Below are positions 1-9,840 of a stretch of DNA of 64,000 nucleotides, piece after piece. The translations under genes and the position numbers were made by a program. The stretch covers positions 1 to 64,000 of the forward strand of contig NZ_JAOEEA010000005.1 in the NCBI RefSeq assembly GCF_029837695.1, in the 5' to 3' direction. Numbering within the stretch: the stretch's first letter is position 1; the number at the start of each line of letters is the position of its first letter. The notes below the pieces were generated by a model. It ran no database searches and had not been told where the DNA came from. It saw nothing but the letters and a program-made list of their open reading frames with translations. This DNA comes from Pseudomonas sp. GD04019. Its GTDB lineage: Bacteria; Pseudomonadota; Gammaproteobacteria; Pseudomonadales; Pseudomonadaceae.

Positions 1-797
1 CAGCATCGTGGAATCTGCAGGGTCAGGGTCACTGCCGGTGCCTGCGGCGAGACCAGCTGCTCGTTGGCGTAGAGGGCGTCGAGCAGCTCCTGGGTGACCT
101 CGCTGGCCGGGCGGTCGAAGGCGATACGGCCCTCGCGTACGCCGACGATGCGCGGGAAGTGCGCCAGCGCCAGGTCCACCGCGTGCAGGCTGGCGACCAG
201 GGTCACGCCGCGCGCCTCGGCATGCCGGCACAACACGCTGAGGGTGTGGTCGGCGAGCACCGGGTCCATGGCCGACACCGGCTCGTCGGCCAGCAGCAGT
301 TCGGGGTCCTGATACAGCGCACGGGCGATGCCGACGCGCTGCAACTGGCCGCCGGAGAGTTGCTGGCACTGGGCGAACAGCTTGTCGGTCAGGTCCAGGC
401 GCGCGAGTACCTCGCGGGCACCGGGAATATCGACCGGGTGCAGCAGGTTGAGCAGGCTCCTGCCCAAGCCCCACTGGCCAAGCTTGCCGGCCAGTACGGC
501 GGTGACCACCCGCTGCCGGGGCGGCAGCGGTGGTGCCTGGTGGATCAGGCCGATGCGCGCACGCAGGCGCTGGCGGGCGCGGGCGGAGAGCTGCCAGGGA
601 TTGTGTTCCAGCAGCTCGACGCTGCCGCCACCGGGTTGCAGGGCGCTGGCCAGCAGGGCGAGCAGGCTGGACTTGCCGGCGCCGGACGGGCCGATGACGG
701 CGACCCGTTCGCCGGCCGCGATGGCCAAATCCACGCCGCGCAGGGCGTGGACTCCATTGCCGTGCTGCAGGTCAGCGCCGGTGAGGCGCAGGCTCAT
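1..797 (-). CDS. PhnC-like ABC transporter ATP-binding protein, possibly for selenium oxyanions (3' end outside window)
   Basis: About 265 codons are visible, reading from the ATG at 797 to the window edge without a stop. It has a Walker A (GPSGAGKS, about residues 36-43), an ABC signature ([15 protein letters not shown]) and a Walker B ([13 protein letters not shown]), the order of a PhnC-type import ATPase. It overlaps the upstream binding-protein gene by ATGA, so the two are probably translationally coupled. At bases 6-4 (minus strand) another ATG lies out of frame just before the edge, a likely start of the permease gene, so this protein probably ends within a codon or two. The family takes up phosphonate, phosphite or related oxyanions. 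Divergence from selD-selU suggests a selenium oxyanion, which is inference. Confidence 0.85.
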   Translation of the reverse strand, partial: MSLRLTGADLQHGNGVHALRGVDLAIAAGERVAVIGPSGAGKSSLLALLASALQPGGGSVELLEHNPWQLSARARQRLRARIGLIHQAPPLPPRQRVVTAVLAGKLGQWGLGRSLLNLLHPVDIPGAREVLARLDLTDKLFAQCQQLSGGQLQRVGIARALYQDPELLLADEPVSAMDPVLADHTLSVLCRHAEARGVTLVASLHAVDLALAHFPRIVGVREGRIAFDRPASEVTQELLDALYANEQLVSPQAPAVTLTLQIPRC

Positions 798-1645
798 TTC
801 AGCAGATCGGCGGCGCGGGCGGCGTCCTCGATGCCCTTGTAGTTTTCCGGCTTGGTCTCGATGAAGCGGCTGGCCGCCTGCAGATCGAGGATCGCCTTGT
901 GCGCAGGAACGGCCGGGTCGAGGGCGAGGAAGGCCTGCTTGATCTTCTCGGCCAGGGCCGGGTCGAGGGTGCCGCGCACGGTCCAGTTGTAGTCGTAGTA
1001 GGCCGGGGTGGTGGCGAAGACCTTGACCTTGCTGGTGTCGACCTTGCCGGCGGCGACCAGCTTGTCCCATACGCTGGCGTTGAGCACACCGCCGTCGACC
1101 TTGCCGGCCTGCACCCAGGCGGCGGTGGCGTCATGCGCGCCGGAGTAGCCGATGCGGCTGAAGTAGGTTTCCGGCTTGATGCCGTCCTGCAGCATGAAGT
1201 AGCGCGGCATCAGGCTGCCGGAGGTGGAGGAGATGGAGCCGAAGGCGAAGGTCTTACCCTTGAGGTCGGCCAGCGACTTCACGTCCGGGTTGGCGGTGAT
1301 GAACTTGCTGGTGAACTGCGCATCCTGCTCGCGCTGGACCAGCGGGATGGCGTTGCCGGTCTTCAGGCGTACCTGGACGAAGGTGAAGCCACCCAGCCAG
1401 GCCAGGTCCAGACGGTCGGTGGCCAGGGCCTCGACCACCGCCGGGTAGTCGGCCACCGGGACGAACTCGACCTTCATGCCCAGCTGCTTCTCCAGGTACT
1501 CGCCCAGCGGCTTGAACTTGCGCAGCAGCTCGGTGGGAGCCTCGTCGGGGATGGCGCTGACCTTCAGTACGTCGGCGGCTTGGGCGACCAGGGCAGAGGC
1601 GGACAGGGTCAGGCCGGCGGCCAGGGCCAGAATGGATTTGAGCAT
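794..1645 (-). CDS. PhnD-like periplasmic substrate-binding protein, putative selenate/selenite ABC transporter
   Basis: A 283-residue protein with a signal peptide ([18 protein letters not shown], cleavage near AQAAD) and the two-lobed PhnD fold pattern ([45 protein letters not shown]). I chose the ATG at 1645 over an in-frame ATG at 1663 because GGAGAA lies 7 bases upstream and the signal peptide starts cleanly there. Its stop overlaps the ATPase start (ATGA). A clade of PhnD-like proteins near selD is annotated in protein-family collections as putative selenate binding proteins. The neighbour here is exactly selD-selU on the opposite strand. Phosphonate or phosphite remains possible. Confidence 0.8.
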   Translation of the reverse strand: MLKSILALAAGLTLSASALVAQAADVLKVSAIPDEAPTELLRKFKPLGEYLEKQLGMKVEFVPVADYPAVVEALATDRLDLAWLGGFTFVQVRLKTGNAIPLVQREQDAQFTSKFITANPDVKSLADLKGKTFAFGSISSTSGSLMPRYFMLQDGIKPETYFSRIGYSGAHDATAAWVQAGKVDGGVLNASVWDKLVAAGKVDTSKVKVFATTPAYYDYNWTVRGTLDPALAEKIKQAFLALDPAVPAHKAILDLQAASRFIETKPENYKGIEDAARAADLLK

Positions 1646-1804
1646 GAAGATTCTCCGGTTCAATGGCGGAAAAGGTTCGCAGCTGGTGCGCGTCGGGCGC
1701 CTGCTGAGGGTAGTAGAACGCGGGGGATTATATGAACGCCTGCCCGAAAGATCAGCTTTGCTAGAATCCGCGGCCTGTTTTCCGATTTACCGAGAGCGTT
1801 GTCG

Positions 1805-2839
1805 ATGAGCGAGCCGATCCGTTTGACCCAATACAGCCACGGTGCCGGCTGCGGCTGCAAGATCTCACCCAAGGTGCTGGAAGTGATCCTCGCCGGCAGC
1901 GGCGCGCAGAACCTCGACCCCAAGCTGTGGGTCGGCAACGCCTCCAAGGACGATGCGGCGGTCTACGCCCTGGATGACGAGCGTGGTGTGGTCTCCACCA
2001 CCGACTTCTTCATGCCCATCGTCGACGACCCATTCGATTTCGGTCGCATCGCCGCGACCAACGCCATCAGCGATATCTACGCCATGGGCGGCGACCCGCT
2101 GATGGCCATCGCCATCCTCGGCTGGCCGGTGAACCTGCTGCCGCCGGAAGTGGCTCGCGAAGTGATCCGTGGCGGCCGCGCCGTGTGCGACGCCGCCGGC
2201 ATCCCACTGGCCGGCGGCCACTCGATCGATGCGCCGGAGCCGATATTCGGCCTGGCCGTGACCGGCGTGGTCGAGAAGAAACATATGAAGCGCAACGACA
2301 CCGCCACCGCCGGCTGCGCGCTGTACCTGACCAAGCCGCTGGGCATCGGCATCCTCACCACCGCCGAGAAGCAGGCCAAACTGCGCGAGCAGGACGTTGG
2401 CCTGGCGCGTGACTGGATGTGCACCCTGAACAAGCCCGGCAGCCGCTTCGGCAAGCTCGCCGGCGTGCGCGCCATGACCGACGTCACCGGCTTCGGCCTG
2501 CTCGGCCACCTGGTGGAGATGGCCGATGGCGCGGGTCTCACCGCCCAGCTGGACTACGCCGCCGTGCCGCGCCTGCCGGGCGTCGAGCACTACCTGGCCG
2601 AGGGCTGCGTGCCCGGCGGCACCCTGCGCAACTTCGATAGCTATGGCGAGAAGATCGCGCCGATCTCCGAGGCGCAGCGCGACCTGCTGTGCGACCCGCA
2701 GACCAGTGGTGGCCTGCTGGTGGCCGTGGCGCCGGAGGGCGAGGCCGAGTTCCTCGCCGTGGCTGCCGAGCTGGGCCTGCAGCTGTCGCCCATCGGCCAG
2801 CTGGTCGAGCGACAGCGTCACGCGGTAGAGGTGCTGTGA
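1805..2839 (+). CDS. selD: Selenide, water dikinase (selenophosphate synthase)
   Basis: SelD makes selenophosphate, the selenium donor, from selenide and ATP. The 344-residue protein opens with [20 protein letters not shown]. Cys16 and Lys19 correspond to the catalytic Cys17 and Lys20 of the E. coli enzyme, so this is the cysteine rather than the selenocysteine form. The AIRS-type ATP-binding core follows ([37 protein letters not shown]). The ATG at 1805 is preferred to a TTG two codons upstream because the protein then begins like its orthologues. TAGAAT at 1762-1767 could be a -10 box. Its TGA overlaps the selU ATG by one base. Confidence 0.97.
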   Translation: MSEPIRLTQYSHGAGCGCKISPKVLEVILAGSGAQNLDPKLWVGNASKDDAAVYALDDERGVVSTTDFFMPIVDDPFDFGRIAATNAISDIYAMGGDPLMAIAILGWPVNLLPPEVAREVIRGGRAVCDAAGIPLAGGHSIDAPEPIFGLAVTGVVEKKHMKRNDTATAGCALYLTKPLGIGILTTAEKQAKLREQDVGLARDWMCTLNKPGSRFGKLAGVRAMTDVTGFGLLGHLVEMADGAGLTAQLDYAAVPRLPGVEHYLAEGCVPGGTLRNFDSYGEKIAPISEAQRDLLCDPQTSGGLLVAVAPEGEAEFLAVAAELGLQLSPIGQLVERQRHAVEVL

Positions 2840-3945
2840 TGCGCGACAACACCACCGACTACCGCCAGCTGTTCCTCGACGACGTGCCGATGATGGATAT
2901 GCGCGCCCCGGTGGAATACACCAAGGGCGCCTTCCCGCACACCGTCAGCCTGCCGCTGATGACCGATATCGAGCGGCAGAAGGTCGGCACCTGCTACAAG
3001 CAGCACGGCCAGCAGGCAGCCATCGAGCTGGGCCACCAGTTGGTCTCGGGCAAGACCAAGGCTGCGCGCATCGAGGCCTGGGCGGCCTTCGCCAGGGCCA
3101 ACCCGAACGGCTACCTGTACTGCTTCCGCGGCGGCCTGCGTTCGCAGATCGTCCAGCAGTGGCTCGCGGACGCCGGTGTCGAGTACCCGCGGGTGATCGG
3201 CGGCTACAAGGCCATGCGTACCTTCCTGATCGAGACGCTGGACAGCGCCGTGGCCGAGTGCGACTTCGTAGTGGTCGGCGGCATGACCGGCACCGGCAAG
3301 ACCGAGGTGGTGGCGGCCCTGGACAACAGCGTCGATCTGGAAGGCCACGCCAACCACCGCGGCTCCAGCTTCGGCAAGCGCGCCACCGGCCAGCCCTCGC
3401 AGATCGATTTCGAGAACCGCCTGGCCGTGGACCTGCTCAAGCGCCGCGCGCGTGGCCAGCAGCAATTCGTGCTGGAGGACGAGAGCCGCCTGATCGGCAC
3501 CTGCTCGCTGCCGTTGCCCCTACATCAGGGCATGCAGGAATACCCGATGGTGTGGCTGGAGGACAGTTTCGAGGGGCGCGTCGAGCGCATCCTCAAGGAC
3601 TACGTGATCGACCTGGCCGCCGAGTTCGCCCGCGAGCATGGCGAGGAGGGGGGCTTCGCCCTGTTCGCCCAGCGCATGCTGCAGAGCATGAGCAATATCC
3701 AGAAGCGCCTGGGCGGCGAACGCTACCAGCGCCTGCAGGCCATCCTGCAGCAGGCGCTGGACGAGCAGCAAAGCCGCGGTGAGGTGGACACGCACCGCGG
3801 CTGGATCGAGGGCCTGCTGCGCGAGTACTACGACCCGATGTACGTCTATCAGCGCGAGAGCAAATCCGCGCGTATCGAATTCGCCGGCGAACAGTCGGCC
3901 GTACTGGACTATCTGCGCCAGCGCGCACCACGGAGCAAGACATGA
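2839..3945 (+). CDS. selU: tRNA 2-selenouridine synthase (rhodanese-like plus P-loop)
   Basis: Also called MnmH or YbbB. It replaces the 2-thio group of wobble U34 in the Lys, Glu and Gln tRNAs with selenium via a geranylated intermediate, using selenophosphate from SelD. The 368-residue protein has an N-terminal rhodanese domain with the active-site motif [11 protein letters not shown] (Cys95) and then a P-loop (GGMTGTGKT, about 147-155). The start ATG shares a base with the selD stop (TGATG), and the next gene overlaps its stop by ATGA. The trio therefore looks like one tightly coupled operon. Confidence 0.96.
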   Translation: MRDNTTDYRQLFLDDVPMMDMRAPVEYTKGAFPHTVSLPLMTDIERQKVGTCYKQHGQQAAIELGHQLVSGKTKAARIEAWAAFARANPNGYLYCFRGGLRSQIVQQWLADAGVEYPRVIGGYKAMRTFLIETLDSAVAECDFVVVGGMTGTGKTEVVAALDNSVDLEGHANHRGSSFGKRATGQPSQIDFENRLAVDLLKRRARGQQQFVLEDESRLIGTCSLPLPLHQGMQEYPMVWLEDSFEGRVERILKDYVIDLAAEFAREHGEEGGFALFAQRMLQSMSNIQKRLGGERYQRLQAILQQALDEQQSRGEVDTHRGWIEGLLREYYDPMYVYQRESKSARIEFAGEQSAVLDYLRQRAPRSKT

Positions 3946-4298
3946 AGCTGAAAGACCATCCAGACGCCCTCGACTGCACCCTGTACCGCCCGGACGAGAA
4001 CGACCCGGACGCCGAGGAACTGGAGCTGGGCGACGGCCATGTGCTGTTCGAGGGCCCCTTCGAGGCACCGGCCGAATGGGATGCCGCCGAGCGCGAGGAC
4101 TACTTCGATGGCAGCGATCCGGCGCTGTTCTTCACCGCGCAGATCGAGAGCCCGGCCAAGGCCGACAGCAACGACTGGTTCGTTGCCGAACCCGGCGACT
4201 ACGTGGCGGTGGTGCGTGGCATGAAGGTGGAGATGTATTACGTCTACGACCAGGCCGACCGCAGCTATGTGCTGATTCGCGACGACCAGCTGGACTGA
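3942..4298 (+). CDS. Conserved small acidic protein coupled to selU, function unknown
   Basis: A 118-residue, strongly acidic protein with no signal peptide, membrane segment or cysteine pair. Its only cysteine is in [10 protein letters not shown] near the N-terminus. Visible segments include [20 protein letters not shown], an [20 protein letters not shown] stretch, and a C-terminal beta-rich part ([19 protein letters not shown]). It overlaps selU by ATGA and is followed at once by a strong terminator, so it is the last gene of the selD-selU transcript. I do not recognise the family. A role linked to selenium or the modified tRNA is guilt by association only. Confidence 0.85.
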   Translation: MKLKDHPDALDCTLYRPDENDPDAEELELGDGHVLFEGPFEAPAEWDAAEREDYFDGSDPALFFTAQIESPAKADSNDWFVAEPGDYVAVVRGMKVEMYYVYDQADRSYVLIRDDQLD

Positions 4299-4312
4299 TC
4301 GCGATCAGCAAG

Positions 4313-4340
4313 AAAAACGCCGCCCTCGGGCGGCGTTTTC
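4313..4340 (+). terminator. Rho-independent terminator of the selD-selU operon
   Basis: A hairpin with arms CGCCGCCC / GGGCGGCG, flanked by an A-run and a T-run, 15 bases after the small acidic gene. The A/T flanks would let it work in both directions, but the facing phhC end is a further 75 bases away. Confidence 0.85.
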
Positions 4341-4348
4341 GTTCGGCT

Positions 4349-4410
4349 CGTAGCCCGGATGCAATCCGGGAGTGGGGTTGCCTGCTTTCCTGGATTGCAT
4401 CCAGGCTACG
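4349..4410. repeat. Inverted repeat, REP/BIME-like element
   Basis: Two 23-base arms (4349-4371 and 4388-4410), identical at 21 of 23 positions in inverted orientation, surround a 16-base centre. The arm reads CGTAGCCCGGATGCAATCC and onward. Such arms are dispersed intergenic elements in many Pseudomonas genomes. It lies between the convergent ends of the selU operon and phhC. Confidence 0.75.
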
Positions 4411-4418
4411 AAAGCGGC

Positions 4419-5615
4419 TTAGTCGCAGACCCTGGCGATGGCGTCGGCCAGGTAGTCCAGGCGCTGTTCGCTCATGCCCGCCACGTTAGCGCGGCCGCTG
4501 CTGACCAGATACACGCTGAATTCCTGGCGCAGGCGCTGCACCTGCGCTGCGCTGAGGCCGGTGTAGGAGAACATGCCGCGCTGCACGGCGATGTGGGCGA
4601 AGCGCTCGGCCAGTCCGTGTGGCGCCAGCGCGCTCACCAGCCCGCTGCGCAGGTTGGCGATGCGCAGGCGCATGGCTTCCACTTCCTCGCTCCACAGGGT
4701 GCGCAGTTCCGTGTCGCCAAGAATGCTGGCGACCACGGCGGCGCCGTGGGCCGGCGGGGTGGACCACAGGTTGCGGGCGAGGAAGGCCAGCTGGCTGCGG
4801 ATATCGATCAGCTTCTCGGCGTTTTCCGCGCGTACGATCAGCGCGCCGGTGCGCTCGCGATACAGGCCGAAGTTCTTCGAGCAGGAGCTGGTGATCAGCA
4901 GTTCCGGCAACTCGGCGGCGAACAAACGCACGGCCCAGGCGTCCTGCTCCAGGCCGTCACCGAAGCCCTGGTAGGCGAAGTCGATCAGTGGCAGCAGTTC
5001 GCGGGCCTTGACCACTTCCAGCACGCGCTTCCAGTCGCGCGGGCTGAGGTCGAAGCCGGTGGGGTTGTGGCAGCAGGCGTGCAGCAGCACCACGTCGCCG
5101 GCCGGCACCCGCTGCAGGGCGTCGAGCATGGCTTCTACGTCCAGGCGATTGTCGGCGCCGACGTAGGGGTAGTGCTCCACGCGCAGGCCGCAGGTGGCGA
5201 AGATGCTCTCGTGGATCGGCCAGGTAGGTGCGCTCAGCCAGATGCCACGGCCCGGCAGGTTGGCGGCGATGAAGTCGCCGGCCAGACGCAGGGCGCCCGT
5301 GCCTCCGGGAGTCTGGGTGGCGCCGGCCAGTCCATCGCCCAGCAGCGCATTGTCCGCGCCCAGTACCAGGCGCAGCAGCTGCTCGCCGAACGCCGCGTCG
5401 CCGTGGCCGCCGATGTAGCTCTTGGTCGGCTCGTGTTCCACCAACTGGCGTTCGGCCAGCTTCACCGCGTAGGGGATCGGGGTGATGCCGAGGGCGTCCT
5501 TGTACACGCCCACGCCCAGGTCCAGCTTGGCCGGATTGCTGTCGGCGCGATAGGCGTCGAGCAGGCCGAGTATGGGATCGCCCGGCACCCGGTCGATGGC
5601 GGCGAAGTGGCTCAC
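4419..5615 (-). CDS. phhC: Aromatic amino acid aminotransferase
   Basis: A 398-residue class I PLP aminotransferase that transaminates tyrosine to 4-hydroxyphenylpyruvate, the step after phenylalanine hydroxylation. The family markers are [10 protein letters not shown], the Schiff-base lysine in [16 protein letters not shown] and the C-terminal [10 protein letters not shown] that binds the substrate carboxylate. Its ATG overlaps the phhB stop by ATGA. It is the last gene of phhABC, read towards the repeat at 4349-4410. Aspartate aminotransferases are close relatives, so the symbol rests mainly on the operon context. Confidence 0.93.
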   Translation of the reverse strand: MSHFAAIDRVPGDPILGLLDAYRADSNPAKLDLGVGVYKDALGITPIPYAVKLAERQLVEHEPTKSYIGGHGDAAFGEQLLRLVLGADNALLGDGLAGATQTPGGTGALRLAGDFIAANLPGRGIWLSAPTWPIHESIFATCGLRVEHYPYVGADNRLDVEAMLDALQRVPAGDVVLLHACCHNPTGFDLSPRDWKRVLEVVKARELLPLIDFAYQGFGDGLEQDAWAVRLFAAELPELLITSSCSKNFGLYRERTGALIVRAENAEKLIDIRSQLAFLARNLWSTPPAHGAAVVASILGDTELRTLWSEEVEAMRLRIANLRSGLVSALAPHGLAERFAHIAVQRGMFSYTGLSAAQVQRLRQEFSVYLVSSGRANVAGMSEQRLDYLADAIARVCD

Positions 5616-5968
5616 TTGCGGCCCTGGGCACTGGCGGCCAGCGCATCGGTGCGCGCGGCCATGATGAAGTCATTGCGGTGCAGGCCCTTCATCTCGTGGC
5701 TCCACCAGGTGACGGTGACCTTGCCCCATTCGGTGAGCAGGGCCGGGTGGTGGCCCACTTCCTCGGCGATGGCGCCCACCGCGTTGGTGAAGGCCAGGGC
5801 GTGGCGGAAGTTCTTGAACAGGTAGACGCGTTCCAGCTCCATGTGGCCGTCGCGGGTCTCGATGTTCCAGTCCGGGATCTCGCGGATCAGCGTGGCCAGC
5901 TCCTCGTCGGAGACGTGGGGCGCATCGGCGCGGCAGGCTTCGCATTGGGCTTGGGAGAGGCTGGTCAT
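5612..5968 (-). CDS. phhB: Pterin-4a-carbinolamine dehydratase
   Basis: A 118-residue protein that dehydrates 4a-hydroxytetrahydropterin formed by PhhA, recycling the pterin cofactor. The family motif is [16 protein letters not shown], followed by [13 protein letters not shown]. It starts at the ATG at 5968 with GGAGCC upstream. It lies between phhA and phhC and is separated from phhA by a repeat of paired GC-rich hairpins, which may lower downstream expression or stabilise the phhA message. Confidence 0.96.
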   Translation of the reverse strand: MTSLSQAQCEACRADAPHVSDEELATLIREIPDWNIETRDGHMELERVYLFKNFRHALAFTNAVGAIAEEVGHHPALLTEWGKVTVTWWSHEMKGLHRNDFIMAARTDALAASAQGRK

Positions 5969-6028
5969 TTCGGGCTCCTTGGATATTCGAGGTCAGAGCA
6001 TAGAAGGTGAGGGGATCGTCGATCAGTT

Positions 6029-6117
6029 CCCTCTCCCGCTTGCGGGAGAGGGCTAGGGAGAGGGTGCTGTCAGGTTCGACCCTCTCCCCCAGCCCCTCTC
6101 CCATGAATGGGAGAGGG
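6029..6117. repeat. Pair of hairpin repeats in the phhA-phhB gap
   Basis: Two short palindromes of one type: CCCTCTCCCGC / GCGGGAGAGGG at 6029-6052 and CCCTCTCCCAT / ATGGGAGAGGG at 6094-6117, joined by a GA-rich spacer. They resemble the CCCTCTCCC repeats scattered through Pseudomonas intergenic DNA. Related copies occur here at 22306-22385 and 27550-27590. The position inside an operon suggests a role in mRNA processing or stability. Confidence 0.75.
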
Positions 6118-6127
6118 AAGTTAAAGC

Positions 6128-6913
6128 CTACGCGGCCTTGGGCGGAAACTTCGGTGCGTGCAGGCCCAGCGCCATGGCCCGTTGCACCATGCCCATGATG
6201 TCCTGGTGGGCCAGCTCGAACAGGCTCTTGAGCTGCGGCAGGACGAAGTACAGCGGTTGCAGGATGTCGATGCGATAGGGCGTGCGCATCGCCTCCAGCG
6301 GATCGAACACCTGGTGCTCGGGCTCACCGGACAGGCTGTAGACCGTCTCCTTGGGCGAGGAGAGGATGCCGCCGCCGTAGATGCGCCGGCCCTGGGGCGT
6401 GTCGACCAGACCGAACTCGATGGTCATCCAGTACAGCCGCGCCAGGTACACGCGCTGTTCCTTGGTGGCAGCCAGGCCGAGCTTGCCGTAGGTGTGGGTG
6501 AACTCGGCGAACCAGGGGTTGGTGAGCAGCGGGCAGTGGCCGAAGATTTCGTGGAAGATGTCCGGCTCCTGCAGGTAGTCCAGCTCTTCCGGCGTGCGGA
6601 TGAAGGTGGCCACCGGGAAGCGCTTGCTGGCGAGCAGCTCGAAGAAGGTCTGGAAGGGGATCAGCGCCGGCACCTGGGCCACGCTCCAGCCGGTGGTGGC
6701 GCCGAGCACCTGGTTGATCTCGCCGAGCTGGGGAATGCGGTCATGCGGCAGGCCGAGTTGTTCGATGCCATCGAAGTACTCCTGGCAGGCGCGGCCTTCG
6801 AGCACTTTCATCTGCCGGGTGATCAGGGTGTTCCACACCTGATGCTCGGTGTCCGAATAGTGGATGAAGCCATTTTCGTCCGGTTGCCGGGCCACGTACT
6901 GCGTGGTTTTCAT
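6128..6913 (-). CDS. phhA: Phenylalanine 4-monooxygenase
   Basis: A 261-residue, iron- and tetrahydropterin-dependent hydroxylase converting phenylalanine to tyrosine. The iron ligands are His121 and His126 in HEIFGH and Glu166 in WMTIEFGLV. There is no N-terminal regulatory ACT domain, as usual for bacterial enzymes. A strong ribosome site (GAGGAGG) precedes the ATG at 6913. It is the first gene of phhABC and diverges from the activator gene phhR. Two TyrR-box-like palindromes lie in the shared upstream region. Confidence 0.97.
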   Translation of the reverse strand: MKTTQYVARQPDENGFIHYSDTEHQVWNTLITRQMKVLEGRACQEYFDGIEQLGLPHDRIPQLGEINQVLGATTGWSVAQVPALIPFQTFFELLASKRFPVATFIRTPEELDYLQEPDIFHEIFGHCPLLTNPWFAEFTHTYGKLGLAATKEQRVYLARLYWMTIEFGLVDTPQGRRIYGGGILSSPKETVYSLSGEPEHQVFDPLEAMRTPYRIDILQPLYFVLPQLKSLFELAHQDIMGMVQRAMALGLHAPKFPPKAA

Positions 6914-7036
6914 CGCCTCGCCTCCTCATCTGCGGTGCATGCCGCGGAATTTGTTGTGTTGCCCTAGCAGTACCGCAGATGCGCGGGCCGGGCAGCCGGC
7001 GAGGCTGGCGCATGGCGGCGTCCATGCGGCTTGGTG

Positions 7037-7054
7037 CGTAAATAAAACATTACG
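7037..7054. promoter_or_regulatory. Candidate PhhR (TyrR-type) operator 1
   Basis: CGTAAATAAAACATTACG fits the E. coli TyrR box TGTAAA-N6-TTTACA at 9 of 12 defined positions and keeps the essential G-N14-C pair. It lies in the phhA/phhR divergent region, about 125 bases upstream of phhA. Confidence 0.55.
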
Positions 7055-7098
7055 AAAGTATCGAGGCTGCCAATCATCGCCTTGCTGGAGTTCTTGGC

Positions 7099-7116
7099 TG
7101 TCACATATTCTTGACG
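7099..7116. promoter_or_regulatory. Candidate PhhR (TyrR-type) operator 2
   Basis: TGTCACATATTCTTGACG is an inverted repeat (TGTCA / TGACG) with the G-N14-C spacing of a TyrR box. Its centre is 62 bases from that of operator 1, close to six helical turns, so both would face the same side of the DNA. It is about 70 bases upstream of the phhR GTG. Confidence 0.5.
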
Positions 7117-7185
7117 AAAAATAACGGCCGCCTTGCGAAAAATCGGCCGTGGCCCACGCAAGAATCACCACCAAGGGTCCCAACC

Positions 7186-8742
<1,557 letters not shown>

Positions 8743-8922
8743 AGTCTGCTGCCGGGATCACGGTTCGTCGTCTGCGCTGAGCCGCGCGATTCTTTCGAGC
8801 CGTTCACAGTCGGGCCTAACAGTTCCTACTTTCGGTTGATGGCCGGTCGATTGTATCGGCGCAGAGCGCATTGCTAGCCTCCTGCCGCAAGCCTGAATCG
8901 GGTATTGCCCAAGGACCGCGCG

Positions 8923-9486
8923 ATGCTCAAGACCCTGTTGGTATACGCCCACCTGCTGGCCAGCTGCCTGGCGCTCGGCCGCGTGCTGCACGCCGATCAC
9001 CAGCTCTGGTCGTGGCGCGCCAGGCCGCTGGCGGCGCTGCAGCTCGAATACCTCGCCGAAACCCAGCGCATCGTCGGTCTGGCCTTGCTCGCACTCTGGT
9101 TCAGCGGCTTGCTGCTGGTGCTGCAGGGCTACTTCAGTGAGGGTATGACCTACCTACTGAACCAGAAGCTGTGGGCCAAGGTGGCGGTGGTCCTGCTGCT
9201 CAGCCTCAATGGCTTGTTGCTGCACCGCCTGGGCTTTCCGTTGCTGGCGCGGGCACCTTTTACCGCCTTGCCCTTCGCCAGTCGCGCCAGCCTCGCCATG
9301 CTCGGTGCGCTGTCCACCAGCGGCTGGCTGTTCGCCGCCTTTCTCGGCGTGGCCCGACAGTGGAACCACGCACTGTCCTGCGTGCAGGTGCTGGCGGTGT
9401 TCGTCGCCCTGCTGGGGCTGGCCTGCGTGCTGGCGCTGAGCGTCGCCATCGCCGCCGGCGTGCAGGGGCGCCGCGCCGCCTGCTGA
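8923..9486 (+). CDS. Integral membrane protein, function unknown
   Basis: A 187-residue protein with about five hydrophobic helices (LLVYAHLLASCLALG, VGLALLALWFSGLLLVLQG, KVAVVLLLSLNGLLL, LSTSGWLFAAFLGVA and VFVALLGLACVLALSVAIAA). I chose the ATG at 8923 because AAGGA is 7-8 bases upstream; a TTG six codons earlier has no such site. The gene stands alone between phhR and a terminator. Histidines in the first helix (AHLL) and in LLLHRLG could bind a cofactor such as haem, but no known motif settles this. Confidence 0.75.
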   Translation: MLKTLLVYAHLLASCLALGRVLHADHQLWSWRARPLAALQLEYLAETQRIVGLALLALWFSGLLLVLQGYFSEGMTYLLNQKLWAKVAVVLLLSLNGLLLHRLGFPLLARAPFTALPFASRASLAMLGALSTSGWLFAAFLGVARQWNHALSCVQVLAVFVALLGLACVLALSVAIAAGVQGRRAAC

Positions 9487-9610
9487 AACCCCCGGGCGCA
9501 TGCGACTTTGGTGCAATGGTGCGAGGGGGGAGAGTAGCGGCAGAATCCCTAGCGTCCGACTCCTGCGAATCGGACTGCGTTTCTGACATTCCTCCCCGGA
9601 ATGAATTGGC

Positions 9611-9639
9611 GGCGGCCCTGGTGGGTCGCCTTTTTTTTT
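9611..9639 (+). terminator. Rho-independent terminator
   Basis: The stem GGCGGCCC / GGGTCGCC (one G-U pair) with loop TGGT is followed by nine T residues. It lies 125 bases downstream of the membrane protein gene. Confidence 0.85.
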
Positions 9640-9689
9640 ATGTCCGCCTTCCTTGGCGGCCACCCTTCGGGCCGTCGCTGGGCGACGTT

Positions 9690-9714
9690 AAAAATCGCTC
9701 TCGGCGATTTTTTG
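9690..9714. terminator. Second hairpin with A/T flanks upstream of acsA
   Basis: AAAAATCGC / GCGATTTTT forms a hairpin with a TCTCG loop, 50 bases after the previous terminator. It is symmetric enough to act in either direction. It separates the upstream gene from the acsA promoter region. Confidence 0.6.
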
Positions 9715-9811
9715 TTCCTCCTTCTTTCGGGGCTGAGACCAAGGTCGTAGAGCGGTAAGACCATGGTCGAATGGCCCCACGAAAGGGCGGGGGATACAAA
9801 AGGCGGCATAC

Positions 9812-9819
9812 AAAAACAA
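9812..9819 (+). promoter_or_regulatory. Candidate Hfq/Crc catabolite-repression motif before acsA
   Basis: AAAAACAA matches the A-rich Crc/Hfq target consensus AAnAAnAA and lies 21 bases upstream of the acsA ATG, where binding would block translation. The surrounding leader is also A-rich (ATACAAAAACAACC). Short A-rich motifs occur by chance, so this is only a candidate. Confidence 0.4.
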
Positions 9820-9840
9820 CCGCGCCGCCGAGGTATCCAC

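Noticed and set aside
1799..1804. TTG start two codons before the selD ATG
   Set aside because: Other SelD proteins begin at the ATG-encoded MSEPIRLTQ; the extra codons have no supporting ribosome site.
2689..2838. N-terminal extension of selU upstream of 2839
   Set aside because: It would lie inside selD in another frame; the family start at the TGATG junction is clear.
7010..7025. Sigma-54 promoter for phhA on the minus strand (TGGACGCCGCCATGC)
   Set aside because: Spacing of GG and GC fits, but the other consensus positions do not, and the PhhR loop argues against a classic sigma-54 partner. Too weak to list.
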